DNA of 64,000 nucleotides from the NCBI GenBank assembly GCA_002742845.1, contig DLUH01000005.1:445707-509706 (forward strand), written 5' to 3'. The notes below the pieces were generated by a model, which saw nothing but the letters and a program-made list of their open reading frames with translations, did no database searches and was not told the origin of the DNA. Source of the DNA: Sulfurovum sp. UBA12169 (GTDB taxonomy: Bacteria; Campylobacterota; Campylobacteria; Campylobacterales; Sulfurovaceae). The translations under genes and the position numbers were made by a program. Below, in pieces: positions 47,446 through 54,806 of this stretch (its first letter is position 1; each line of letters opens with the position of its first letter).

Positions 47446-48113
47446 ATCTTTAATGCCTCCAGTGCGATCTGTGCTGCTCTTTGTTGCGCCTCTTTTTTGC
47501 TTTTTCCTTTTGCCGTTGCAATGGTGGTATTGTCTAAAATAACTGCAATTTCAAATTCTTTTTTATGATCGGGGCCAAAAGAGCTCAACAACTCATAAGA
47601 AGGGGTCACCCCATGTGTCGCCTGTGTCAATTCCTGTAAAGCAGTTTTGTAATCTTTTGAAAGCGATTGCAAATCGATTTGAGGATAATTTTCTTCGAGT
47701 AAGGCAACTGCAATTTCTCTTGCAGCCTGCAGACCGCCCTCAAGGTAAATCGCCCCAATGATGGCTTCAAAAGCGTTGGAAAGCAAAGAAGGCTTTTTTC
47801 GTCCGTTGTTATTTTCCTCAGCCGGAGAAAGAAAAATGTAGTTGCCTAAATTGATCGCTTTTGCCAGTAGCGTAAAGCCGCTTTCGTTGACAAGTGATGC
47901 CCGTATTTTCGACAAAAAACCTTCATTAGAATTTGGAAATTTACTAAAGAGATACTCACCTACGATCAGATCAAGGACGGCATCTCCCAAAAATTCAAGC
48001 CGCTCATTATTGTAAGGCTTTTTGTAACTTTTATGGGTTAAAGCCTCAATAATCAATTGCTTATTTTTAAATGTATAATTCAACCGTTTTTCAAGTTGAC
48101 TGTAGTTGTTCAT
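47442..48113 (-). CDS. rnc: Ribonuclease III
   Basis: 223 aa. Signature [14 protein letters not shown] near residue 38 and the second Glu site, then a dsRNA-binding domain ([35 protein letters not shown], in parts). Cleaves double-stranded RNA in rRNA and mRNA processing. Overlaps both neighbours by 4 bp, showing coupled translation. Confidence 0.96.
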   Translation of the reverse strand: MNNYSQLEKRLNYTFKNKQLIIEALTHKSYKKPYNNERLEFLGDAVLDLIVGEYLFSKFPNSNEGFLSKIRASLVNESGFTLLAKAINLGNYIFLSPAEENNNGRKKPSLLSNAFEAIIGAIYLEGGLQAAREIAVALLEENYPQIDLQSLSKDYKTALQELTQATHGVTPSYELLSSFGPDHKKEFEIAVILDNTTIATAKGKSKKEAQQRAAQIALEALKI

Positions 48114-48562
48114 GATAAACCCTCTTTCTTTTTTATTTTTTCCGCTTCATATTTTGCCAGTTCATCGCATCTTTCGTTTTCAGGATGTCCGTTATGGCCT
48201 CGCACCCATGTTCCTTTTATGGTATGCAAAGCGGAAACATCAAGATATTCCTGCCATAGATCTACGTTTTTAACTTTTGCGAAATTTCTATTCACCCAAC
48301 CGGGAAGCCATTCATTGATGGCTTTAATGACGTAAGAACTGTCAGAGATGATTTCGACGTCACAAGGCTCTTTGAGCAGCTTAAGTCCTTCAATGACGCC
48401 TTGAAGTTCCATACGGTTATTGGTTGTATGCGCGTCGCTTCCACTGTATTCTTTGCGATGGCCTTTAAACTCCAGTATACCCCCATAGCCGCCCGGACCG
48501 GGATTGCCAAGGCTGGAGCCATCAGAATAGAGAGTAATCTGTTTGCGGGTTTGCTTTTGCAA
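48110..48562 (-). CDS. rnhA: Ribonuclease HI
   Basis: 150 aa. Catalytic residues in [14 protein letters not shown] (Asp), [11 protein letters not shown] (Glu), ISDSSYV (Asp) and [12 protein letters not shown] (His, Asp). I place the start at TTG 48562, which has GAGG 6 nt upstream; TTG 48574 is in-frame but overlaps that SD. It overlaps the upstream TPR gene by about 40 bp. Degrades RNA of RNA/DNA hybrids. Confidence 0.9.
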   Translation of the reverse strand: MQKQTRKQITLYSDGSSLGNPGPGGYGGILEFKGHRKEYSGSDAHTTNNRMELQGVIEGLKLLKEPCDVEIISDSSYVIKAINEWLPGWVNRNFAKVKNVDLWQEYLDVSALHTIKGTWVRGHNGHPENERCDELAKYEAEKIKKKEGLS

Positions 48563-49565
48563 TATTTTCCTCAACTTTTATAGAATTAATCGCCATACAG
48601 TTTGGACACCGGTTAAAGGATACCGGAAAGCTTTGTTTGCATTTATTGCACAAATAAGTAAAGCTTAAATCTCCACCTTCAAATCCGCCCTGCTTGGCTG
48701 TTGCCAGCAAATCAAGCGTAAAAATACCGCTTTGGGTGCAGGGATCTTGCAGATATCCTTTCGCATAGTAAAGTGTTGACAACGCCTTATGGGATGTAAT
48801 TATATCCAAATCGAGTTGAGCCTGGGGTAAGAACCATAGGATGTCCATGATCTCCTTTAGTCGGCGAGTATCGACGTATCTCCATGCGCATTGAGTATCG
48901 AGTTGAAACATTGCATGTATTGCCGCCCTATAGAGTACATTTTTTTCTTCAAGAAGAGCGGTAAGACGAGCTATTTTTTCTTTTGCGGAAATTTTTTTAT
49001 TTGAAATCAGTGCCAAAAAAGTAAGATAGTTTTTAAGATCATGCGTTTCTTCATTGAGCATTTCGAGCGGGTCCATCACCTCTTTTGCACGATCATACTC
49101 ATGCATCATTTCATAAACCACGCCAAGCTCATAGAGTACTTTAGAGTTGCGGGGCTTGAGACGGAGTATCTCGGTATAAATAGATTTTGCCCGCTCCAAA
49201 AAACCTGCATTAAGATAGGTTTTCCCCAACCTTTCCATCAATTCAAGTTTACCGAACTGTTCAGGTACATTTTTCATCAGATACAAATAGATGCTGATTG
49301 CTTTGGGGTATTCACCGCTGTTCTCAAAAGCTTTGGCGAGCAGCGTAAGAGGCTTTAGCATATGGGGCTCAAAAGGCATGGTCGCTGTTTCAAGAGTACA
49401 TTCTGCCCCATCAAATTTTTCTAAAAATTTTAAGAAATTTCCCTCTTCTTTTTGTTGTCTGTAAAGTCCCCATCCATACGTGGCAACTGCAATAATAAGA
49501 CTGACAACCACAATAAGAAGGATGCTAAAAAGCGGATCATTATAGGCGGGTAAAATCTGTTCCAA
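48522..49565 (-). CDS. Membrane-anchored TPR protein with C-terminal zinc ribbon (LapB/YciM-like)
   Basis: 347 aa. N-terminal membrane helix (LFSILLIVVVSLIIAVATYGW), six or more TPR repeats (SGEYPKAISIYLYLMKNV, LNAGFLERAKSIYTEILRLKPRN), and a C-terminal rubredoxin-type ribbon with two Cys pairs (CNKC and CPNC). This is the architecture of E. coli LapB/YciM, which controls LpxC and hence LPS. An LPS role here is inference by architecture. Its 3' end holds the rnhA start. Confidence 0.75.
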   Translation of the reverse strand: MEQILPAYNDPLFSILLIVVVSLIIAVATYGWGLYRQQKEEGNFLKFLEKFDGAECTLETATMPFEPHMLKPLTLLAKAFENSGEYPKAISIYLYLMKNVPEQFGKLELMERLGKTYLNAGFLERAKSIYTEILRLKPRNSKVLYELGVVYEMMHEYDRAKEVMDPLEMLNEETHDLKNYLTFLALISNKKISAKEKIARLTALLEEKNVLYRAAIHAMFQLDTQCAWRYVDTRRLKEIMDILWFLPQAQLDLDIITSHKALSTLYYAKGYLQDPCTQSGIFTLDLLATAKQGGFEGGDLSFTYLCNKCKQSFPVSFNRCPNCMAINSIKVEENIAKANPQTDYSLF

Positions 49566-49610
49566 ATGTTGCCTTTGTGGTGAGCTTTATAGCCTAACCT
49601 CTTTAGAGTT

Positions 49611-49641
49611 TGGCAATAGATTATAGCAAATTAGATATAAT
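49611..49641 (+). promoter_or_regulatory. dnaG promoter, leaderless
   Basis: TTGGCA (49611-49616), 19 bp, TATAAT (49636-49641), ending 6 bp before the dnaG ATG 49648, so the mRNA probably begins at the start codon. No SD is present. Confidence 0.55.
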
Positions 49642-49647
49642 GTTAAA

Positions 49648-51309
49648 ATGATAGATAATACCTCGATAGAATCTTTAAAAGCCAGCATTGATATCGTGGA
49701 TGTGATAGGCCATTATATAGAATTAAAAAAGACTGGAGCCAATTACAAGGCATGCTGTCCGTTTCACGGAGAAAAAACACCCTCTTTTGTGGTAAGTCCT
49801 TCCAAGCAGATTTATCACTGTTTTGGGTGCGGAGCAGGTGGAGACAGTATTAAATTTGTGATGGAGTTTGAAAAGCTTTCTTACCCTGAAGCGATTGAGA
49901 AAGTGGCATCGATGTATAGCTTTTCTTTGGCGTACACGCAGGGAAGCAGTGATTATAGCGATACAAAACGTGTGCTTGAAGCTTTGGAAAAATGGTATAT
50001 AAAAAACCTTGATAGAAATCCTACAGCGACAAAGTATCTTTTAGGCAGGGGGGTAAGCCATGCTTCCATAGAGGCATTTGGGATAGGATACGCGCCTGGA
50101 GGAGCAGAAGTGATGCAGTTTTTACAAAGCAGTCTTCTGCCGTTACCAAAAGCAGAAGATGCGGGGATCATTGCTAAAGGAGAAGGCGGGAGGATGTATG
50201 CCAGACTGGTTGAGCGTATCACTTTTCCTATCTATTCGCCTAGCGGGGGATTGGTAGGATTTGGAGGGCGAACCATCACAAACCATCCCGCCAAATATAT
50301 CAACTCGCCTCAAACGAAACTTTTTAATAAGTCAAAACTGCTTTATGGATATGAGCGTGCCAAAGACACTATCTATAAGCATAAAAAATTGATCGTATGC
50401 GAAGGCTATCTTGATGTGGTGATGTTCCATCAGGCAGGATTTCATGAGGCTGTTGCTACAATGGGTACTGCGTTGACAGCGGAACATTTGCCACTGCTGC
50501 GCAAGGGGGATCCTACAATCATCTTGGCATACGACGGTGACAATGCCGGAGTGGCAGCGGCACTGAAGGCAGCGCAAATGTTAAGTGTTGCGGGATTTGA
50601 CGGCGGGGTTGTTCTGTTCCCTGGAGAGCAAGATCCCGCAGATCTTATTGCCAAAGGAGAAACACAAGCTGTCGCCAAGCTTCTTCGTGAAGCGAAACCG
50701 CTCATCCCTTTTGTGCTGGAAAAATTGATCCAAAGGCACGATCTCTATAGCCCCAGAGAAAAAGAGGCAGCTTTTAGCGAAGTTAAACAGTATCTTGAGG
50801 GATTAAGCCAGATCATCAAGGAGGCCTACATGCCTATGGCAGCCACACTTTTGGGCGTAGCTCCTGTGCATTTTGGCAATCAGGCAAATACGGTTAAAAC
50901 AAAAGAGCGTTTCAGCCAAAAAAGAGACGACGTAGCACAGCTAAGCATTCTCAAAACGCTTTTGGAAAAACCGAATCTCATAGATGATGTCTTAAATGTG
51001 GTTGACGTGAATATGTTTGGAAAATATACAGAACTTTTTAGGGCACTCATTAAGGGAGAAAAGGAACATCCTTATCTGATGGGTCTTTCTATCAATGAGA
51101 GTTTGCAGGTAATGAGTGAATCAGAACTCAAAGACATTTTGCGCAATTTTTTAATCAAGCACTACGATGTGAGGCTCAAACATATCGTTGCAGACGCAAC
51201 TATTCCTTTTGCAAAAAAGAGTTTTTTGATACGTAAAATAAAAACCGATATAATACCCAGATTAAAACGAGGAGAGCTGGTAGCCTATGAGAGCGATATC
51301 TCTATTTAG
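49648..51309 (+). CDS. dnaG: DNA primase DnaG
   Basis: 553 aa. CHC2 zinc finger (CCPFHGEKTPSF ... CFGCGAGG), RNA polymerase domain with GFGGRTITNHPAKYINSP, and TOPRIM motifs (VCEGYLDVVMFHQ, AYDGDNAG). C-terminal helicase-binding part is short and diverged, as in this phylum. Makes RNA primers at the fork. Start aligns with other DnaG openings. Overlaps the next gene by 23 bp. Confidence 0.95.
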   Translation: MIDNTSIESLKASIDIVDVIGHYIELKKTGANYKACCPFHGEKTPSFVVSPSKQIYHCFGCGAGGDSIKFVMEFEKLSYPEAIEKVASMYSFSLAYTQGSSDYSDTKRVLEALEKWYIKNLDRNPTATKYLLGRGVSHASIEAFGIGYAPGGAEVMQFLQSSLLPLPKAEDAGIIAKGEGGRMYARLVERITFPIYSPSGGLVGFGGRTITNHPAKYINSPQTKLFNKSKLLYGYERAKDTIYKHKKLIVCEGYLDVVMFHQAGFHEAVATMGTALTAEHLPLLRKGDPTIILAYDGDNAGVAAALKAAQMLSVAGFDGGVVLFPGEQDPADLIAKGETQAVAKLLREAKPLIPFVLEKLIQRHDLYSPREKEAAFSEVKQYLEGLSQIIKEAYMPMAATLLGVAPVHFGNQANTVKTKERFSQKRDDVAQLSILKTLLEKPNLIDDVLNVVDVNMFGKYTELFRALIKGEKEHPYLMGLSINESLQVMSESELKDILRNFLIKHYDVRLKHIVADATIPFAKKSFLIRKIKTDIIPRLKRGELVAYESDISI

Positions 51310-52276
51310 CGGAGGACTTGACAGCATGATTGCTATCAAGTTGATGAGGGATCAGGGTATCGATGTGACCGCGGTACATATCAAGACAGGATTTGGCGGT
51401 ACAAAAGATATCGGTGTGATACTCAAAGAACGTGCTAAGATGGCAGGAGCTGATTTTCGTACAATCGATGTACGGGAGGAGTATATCCAAAAGGTATTGT
51501 TTTCGCCCAAATACGGTTATGGAAAAAACTTCAATCCCTGTATAGATTGTCACGGCTATATGTTCCGTGTAGGCAAAGCCGTCATGGAAGAGTTGGACGC
51601 TTCATTTATCTTCTCGGGCGAAGTTATCGGTCAGCGTCCGATGAGCCAGCGTCATGACGCGCTCAAGCAAGTCAGCACGATTGCTGAGGATAAAGAGGAG
51701 AAACTTATCCTGCGTCCGTTGTCTGCGAAATTGATGGAGCCGACAACGCCCGAACTTGAAGGGTGGGTCGACAGAGAAAAACTTCTTGATATTTCAGGAA
51801 GAAGCAGAGAGCGCCAGCTGGCGCTGGCAGCATCGTATGGATGGGAAGACTACGAGAGCCCGGGCGGAGGGTGCCTGCTCACAGAAGCTCACTACTCTGA
51901 GCGTATCCGCGAGTTTATAGCGTATGATGAATTTGAGGTTGAAGATATCGAGATCCTGAAATTTGGCAGACAATTCAGGCTGCCAGACGGAGCCAAACTG
52001 ACAGTAGGAAGAGACCAAGAGGACAACGCAGGATTGGAGCGCATCCAAAGCGATAAGTACGTCAGTGTAAAACTTCCTATATCCGGACCTTTTTCGCTTT
52101 TAAGTGCCGATGCGAGCAAAGAAGAAAGAGTTTTGGCCGCCAGAGTGGCCATTACGTATGCAAAAAGCAAATCCGAAGAGCGTTATGCCGTTGAGGTAAA
52201 CGGCGAGACGATAACCGTCTCTCCTTTTGCCAAAAAAGAAGAGGCCCAACGATACTTTTTTAATGCGAAAAAATAA
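51287..52276 (+). CDS. PP-loop ATPase, MnmA/ThiI-like tRNA thiolation family
   Basis: 329 aa. PP-loop FSGGLDSMIA at residues 7-16, Cys pair CIDCHGY, and GGGCLLTE containing a further Cys, followed by a C-terminal domain (KFGRQFRLPDGAKLTVGR) like the NFACT-R-type tail. The Cys set suggests sulfur transfer to tRNA, but this family is poorly annotated and is not the true mnmA. Starts 23 bp inside dnaG, so translationally linked. Function beyond PP-loop chemistry is inferred. Confidence 0.65.
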   Translation: MRAISLFSGGLDSMIAIKLMRDQGIDVTAVHIKTGFGGTKDIGVILKERAKMAGADFRTIDVREEYIQKVLFSPKYGYGKNFNPCIDCHGYMFRVGKAVMEELDASFIFSGEVIGQRPMSQRHDALKQVSTIAEDKEEKLILRPLSAKLMEPTTPELEGWVDREKLLDISGRSRERQLALAASYGWEDYESPGGGCLLTEAHYSERIREFIAYDEFEVEDIEILKFGRQFRLPDGAKLTVGRDQEDNAGLERIQSDKYVSVKLPISGPFSLLSADASKEERVLAARVAITYAKSKSEERYAVEVNGETITVSPFAKKEEAQRYFFNAKK

Positions 52277-52312
52277 AAAACAAAACGATAAAATCAAAAA
52301 AAGGAAAATAGT

Positions 52313-52594
52313 ATGAAAACAGCAAGTGCCAGACATATTTTAGTAAAAGACGAAGTCCTCTGTAATGAACTTAAAAAGAAGATCAATGCAGGAGAAATCA
52401 GTTTTGAAGAGGCCGCAAGAGACCATTCGCTCTGTCCATCGGGAACTAAAGGCGGGGAGCTTGGAAATTTCAGACAAGGACAGATGGTTCCTGAATTTGA
52501 TAAAGTGGTTTTCAGCGATGAGGTCGGAGTTGTTCACGGACCGGTAAAGACACAGTTTGGCTATCATCTTTTAGAAATCACAAGACGTTCATAA
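52313..52594 (+). CDS. ppiC: Peptidyl-prolyl cis-trans isomerase, parvulin type
   Basis: 93 aa, the same length as E. coli PpiC, a single parvulin domain: ARHILVKDEVLC, CPSGTKGGELGNFRQGQMVP-like core (GGELGNFRQGQMVPEFDKVVF, in parts) and FGYHLLEIT. Cytoplasmic; no signal peptide. Followed by a strong stem-loop. Confidence 0.93.
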   Translation: MKTASARHILVKDEVLCNELKKKINAGEISFEEAARDHSLCPSGTKGGELGNFRQGQMVPEFDKVVFSDEVGVVHGPVKTQFGYHLLEITRRS

Positions 52595-52604
52595 AATGTA
52601 AAAA

Positions 52605-52629
52605 AAGATAGGTAATTTTTACCTATCTT
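52605..52629 (+). terminator. Stem-loop after ppiC
   Basis: AAGATAGGTAA (52605-52615) pairs perfectly with TTACCTATCTT (52619-52629) over 3 nt. The A-tract before it would give a U-run only on the reverse strand; on the plus strand no T-tract follows. Confidence 0.55.
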
Positions 52630-52657
52630 GTGGTAAAATTCTATTCTTCCAACTTGT

Positions 52658-52733
52658 GGGGCATTAGCTCAGCTGGGAGAGCGCTTCGCTGGCAGCGAAG
52701 AGGTCAGCGGTTCGAGCCCGCTATGCTCCACCA
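52658..52733 (+). tRNA. tRNA-Ala (anticodon GGC)
   Basis: Cloverleaf with acceptor GGGGCAT/ATGCTCC (one G-U), D-arm GCTCAGCTGGGAGAGC, anticodon stem CTTCG/CGAAG with loop CTGGCAG (anticodon GGC), T-arm GCGGTTCGAGCCCGC and encoded CCA. A TAAAAT -10 (about 52633) precedes it. Reads GCC. Confidence 0.96.
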
Positions 52734-52984
52734 TATAATAATCTTAATTCTCCAAATAAATCTTAAAGACAATAAAAATTATTTACACTGCAAACTCTAA
52801 TCTCGTCTTGTTTTGATGTATATGTTTTATGCTTATGAAAAATATATATTAAATTTAATAAATTTATTAAATCATTTTATTGCATAGTAAATACATCTAT
52901 TTTTTTAATAAAATATAATAAATTTATATTTAAAACAAAAATATTATGCTAAAATGAATTTCAATAAAAAAAAGGAGTCAGATC
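52734..52984. other. AT-rich intergenic region before a cytochrome gene
   Basis: 251 bp of strongly AT-rich DNA with no gene. A TAAAAT near 52950 is a likely -10 for the following cytochrome. Several A/T runs may be bent DNA or a metal-regulator site, but I cannot specify one. Confidence 0.4.
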
Positions 52985-53407
52985 ATGTTAAGAAAAATAG
53001 CAGTAATAGGTTTCATGGCATTCTTGTCCACATCACTTTTTGCGTATGATCTTAAATCGAATATGCAGCTTCTCAATTCAGAGCTTGGCGAAGTGCATAA
53101 TGGATTTATCACAAGCGACAAAGAAAAGGTAAAAAGTGCCATTAAGAATTTTGCCAAACATTCGCAAGAATTGTTGGGAAATAAAGATAAATTTTCTGAA
53201 ATGCTTCCGGAAAATAAAAAACATAAAGCCGGCGAAGCTGTTATGAGTGCACAGATTATAGCCCACAATGTTCAAATTATCCTGGATGCCATTGACAATA
53301 AATACAACCAGTCAGGCTTGGTGCGCAGAGAAGAGTCTCAAAGGGCTTATACTTACATAGAGCATGCATGTTTTCGTTGTCACAATATTCTGCGCGATGA
53401 ATACTAA
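52985..53407 (+). CDS. Small periplasmic c-type cytochrome, cytochrome c-prime-like
   Basis: 140 aa. Signal peptide (cleaved near SLFA-YD), then an all-helical body and a single heme motif CFRCH (Cys129-His133) close to the C-terminus, which is the layout of cytochrome c-prime/c556. SD AAAAAGGAGTC. Its role (electron carrier or gas sensor) is unknown. Isolated gene after tRNA-Ala. Confidence 0.75.
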   Translation: MLRKIAVIGFMAFLSTSLFAYDLKSNMQLLNSELGEVHNGFITSDKEKVKSAIKNFAKHSQELLGNKDKFSEMLPENKKHKAGEAVMSAQIIAHNVQIILDAIDNKYNQSGLVRREESQRAYTYIEHACFRCHNILRDEY

Positions 53408-54005
53408 GATATAAAAAATTCTCTCCTGGTAGAATCCACTTTCGGTGAGGGTGGACGCCAAAAGAGAGTCTCGATCTCCAGTAAATAAAGGGATACGAGC
53501 ATTCTTTTTTGTTTCCCTCATTCCCATCTCGGAGACGATGGGAATGAGGGAATGCATACTTGTATTTCGCACCACCAGAACTTCCCAATACCAAGCAGCC
53601 CTTTAATGCCTTCAAAAGCGAAAGAAACAGCCTTGTTCAGAAAGCGTATCAAGGAGGATCTTCGTATAAGATAAAGTATTAGAGCCGAACCAGTTGATAG
53701 TGCAGAAGATTATTAGGAGAGGGAAGCAATGATAGCATTGGCATCGCCTGGTTTCTTGTCTCGGTACGTTTCTGGGCCTATGGTTTAGCTTTTTCTTTAT
53801 GGTAATGATTTTTTTACATATGTGATTAGACCTGTTTTTTTGGGAAAGATTGACGGATGAGTCCATTCGTATGTATAATGTTGATATGGGGGAATTTGAA
53901 ATAAATTAAAAAAACCGATGATAAATTTACAGAATTATTCAGACACTATCGTGAAATGACTGTGTTTTAAGAAATACACATATCTTTAAAGAGGCAGATG
54001 TTAAG
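53408..54005. other. 598-bp region without an intact gene
   Basis: Contains the palindrome at 53513-53552, several short frames without good starts, and near 53909-53971 the frame KKTDDKFTELFRHYREMTVF ended by TAA but without a start, which may be a gene remnant. No transposase is recognisable. No promoter or RNA is convincing apart from the AT-rich start of the following gene. Confidence 0.5.
53513..53552. repeat. 16-bp perfect inverted repeat, REP-like
   Basis: TTCCCTCATTCCCATC (53513-53528) and GATGGGAATGAGGGAA (53537-53552) with an 8-nt loop TCGGAGAC. Resembles the CATTCCCA-type REP palindromes mobilised by RAYT transposases in other proteobacteria. Confidence 0.7.
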
Positions 54006-54611
54006 ATGAAAACTATAAAATACTTATGGCTGCTGATACTCTTTACCACTTCTTTTTCACCTCTCTTCTCGGCTTCGAAAGCAGAAATCAGCAGTATAAA
54101 AACAGCGGTTATTTTTAATACACTCTGTGCAAGGTGTCATGAGGGCCAATGCAGCGGGAGACTCAGTTACGACACGGGGAGCAGCACAGTGGTCAGGCAT
54201 ATAAAACGCTATGCAGAAGATGCAAACATTTCCAAAGAGGAGACAGAAGAGCTTTTTAACCTTTTAAATCACATGAAAACAGAGTGCGCATTGTGGATGC
54301 CGGATAACAGGAAGTGGGATTCAAAGAACCTTGCGTCTTTTGCCCTGTCTTCGGCCAAAGGTTATTTTATTCCTCTGGGCATTCTGAAAGAGGGCAAATA
54401 TCACGTCGAGATCAAGATAAAAGATAAGATTCTCTTCAAGGTTGAAGTCCTTTCAGATGATTTTGAGCATTATCTTTATGTATCGGTTTGTCCTGATGAA
54501 AAAGAAAAGACGCTTCAGTTTACGATAGACAAGCCCGCCAATATTTTTTTACGTATTCAAAGTATGGAGTCTTTGCAGATTATCGATCTGGAGATTAAAA
54601 AGGACAACTAG
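54006..54611 (+). CDS. Periplasmic c-type cytochrome with a beta domain
   Basis: 201 aa. Signal peptide (SFSPLFSASKA), heme motif CARCH (Cys41-His45) followed by a further Cys at 49, then helices and, after residue 100, a beta-rich tail (GYFIPLGILKEGKYHVEIKI). A monoheme carrier with an appended domain. No SD-perfect but ATG 54006 follows GAGGCAGATGTTAAG. Beside the cyt/PhoX pair but with no visible Pho box. Confidence 0.7.
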   Translation: MKTIKYLWLLILFTTSFSPLFSASKAEISSIKTAVIFNTLCARCHEGQCSGRLSYDTGSSTVVRHIKRYAEDANISKEETEELFNLLNHMKTECALWMPDNRKWDSKNLASFALSSAKGYFIPLGILKEGKYHVEIKIKDKILFKVEVLSDDFEHYLYVSVCPDEKEKTLQFTIDKPANIFLRIQSMESLQIIDLEIKKDN

Positions 54612-54806
54612 AAAATTGTTTGCGCACAATTCTATCACAATCGAAATTTAAACTTCCGGAAGTCCGTATTTTAGATGTTTTTTGTACTTTTAAAAAGATT
54701 GATGGCGGGAGCAGAGGGGATTAAGGCTTCTATTTTTTGGCGGCTTTAAAGCGTGCGAACGAATAAATCTATGACCGCGGATAGATATGGTCACTTCTGC
54801 TTTCTT

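Noticed and set aside
52605-52629. Reading the ppiC stem-loop as a reverse-strand terminator
   Set aside because: The U-run would be on the reverse strand but no leftward gene ends there, so the orientation signal is probably accidental.
53277-53615. Reverse-strand frame over the 16-bp palindrome
   Set aside because: The frame is mainly produced by the inverted repeat and overlaps the cytochrome gene end; no promoter or SD.
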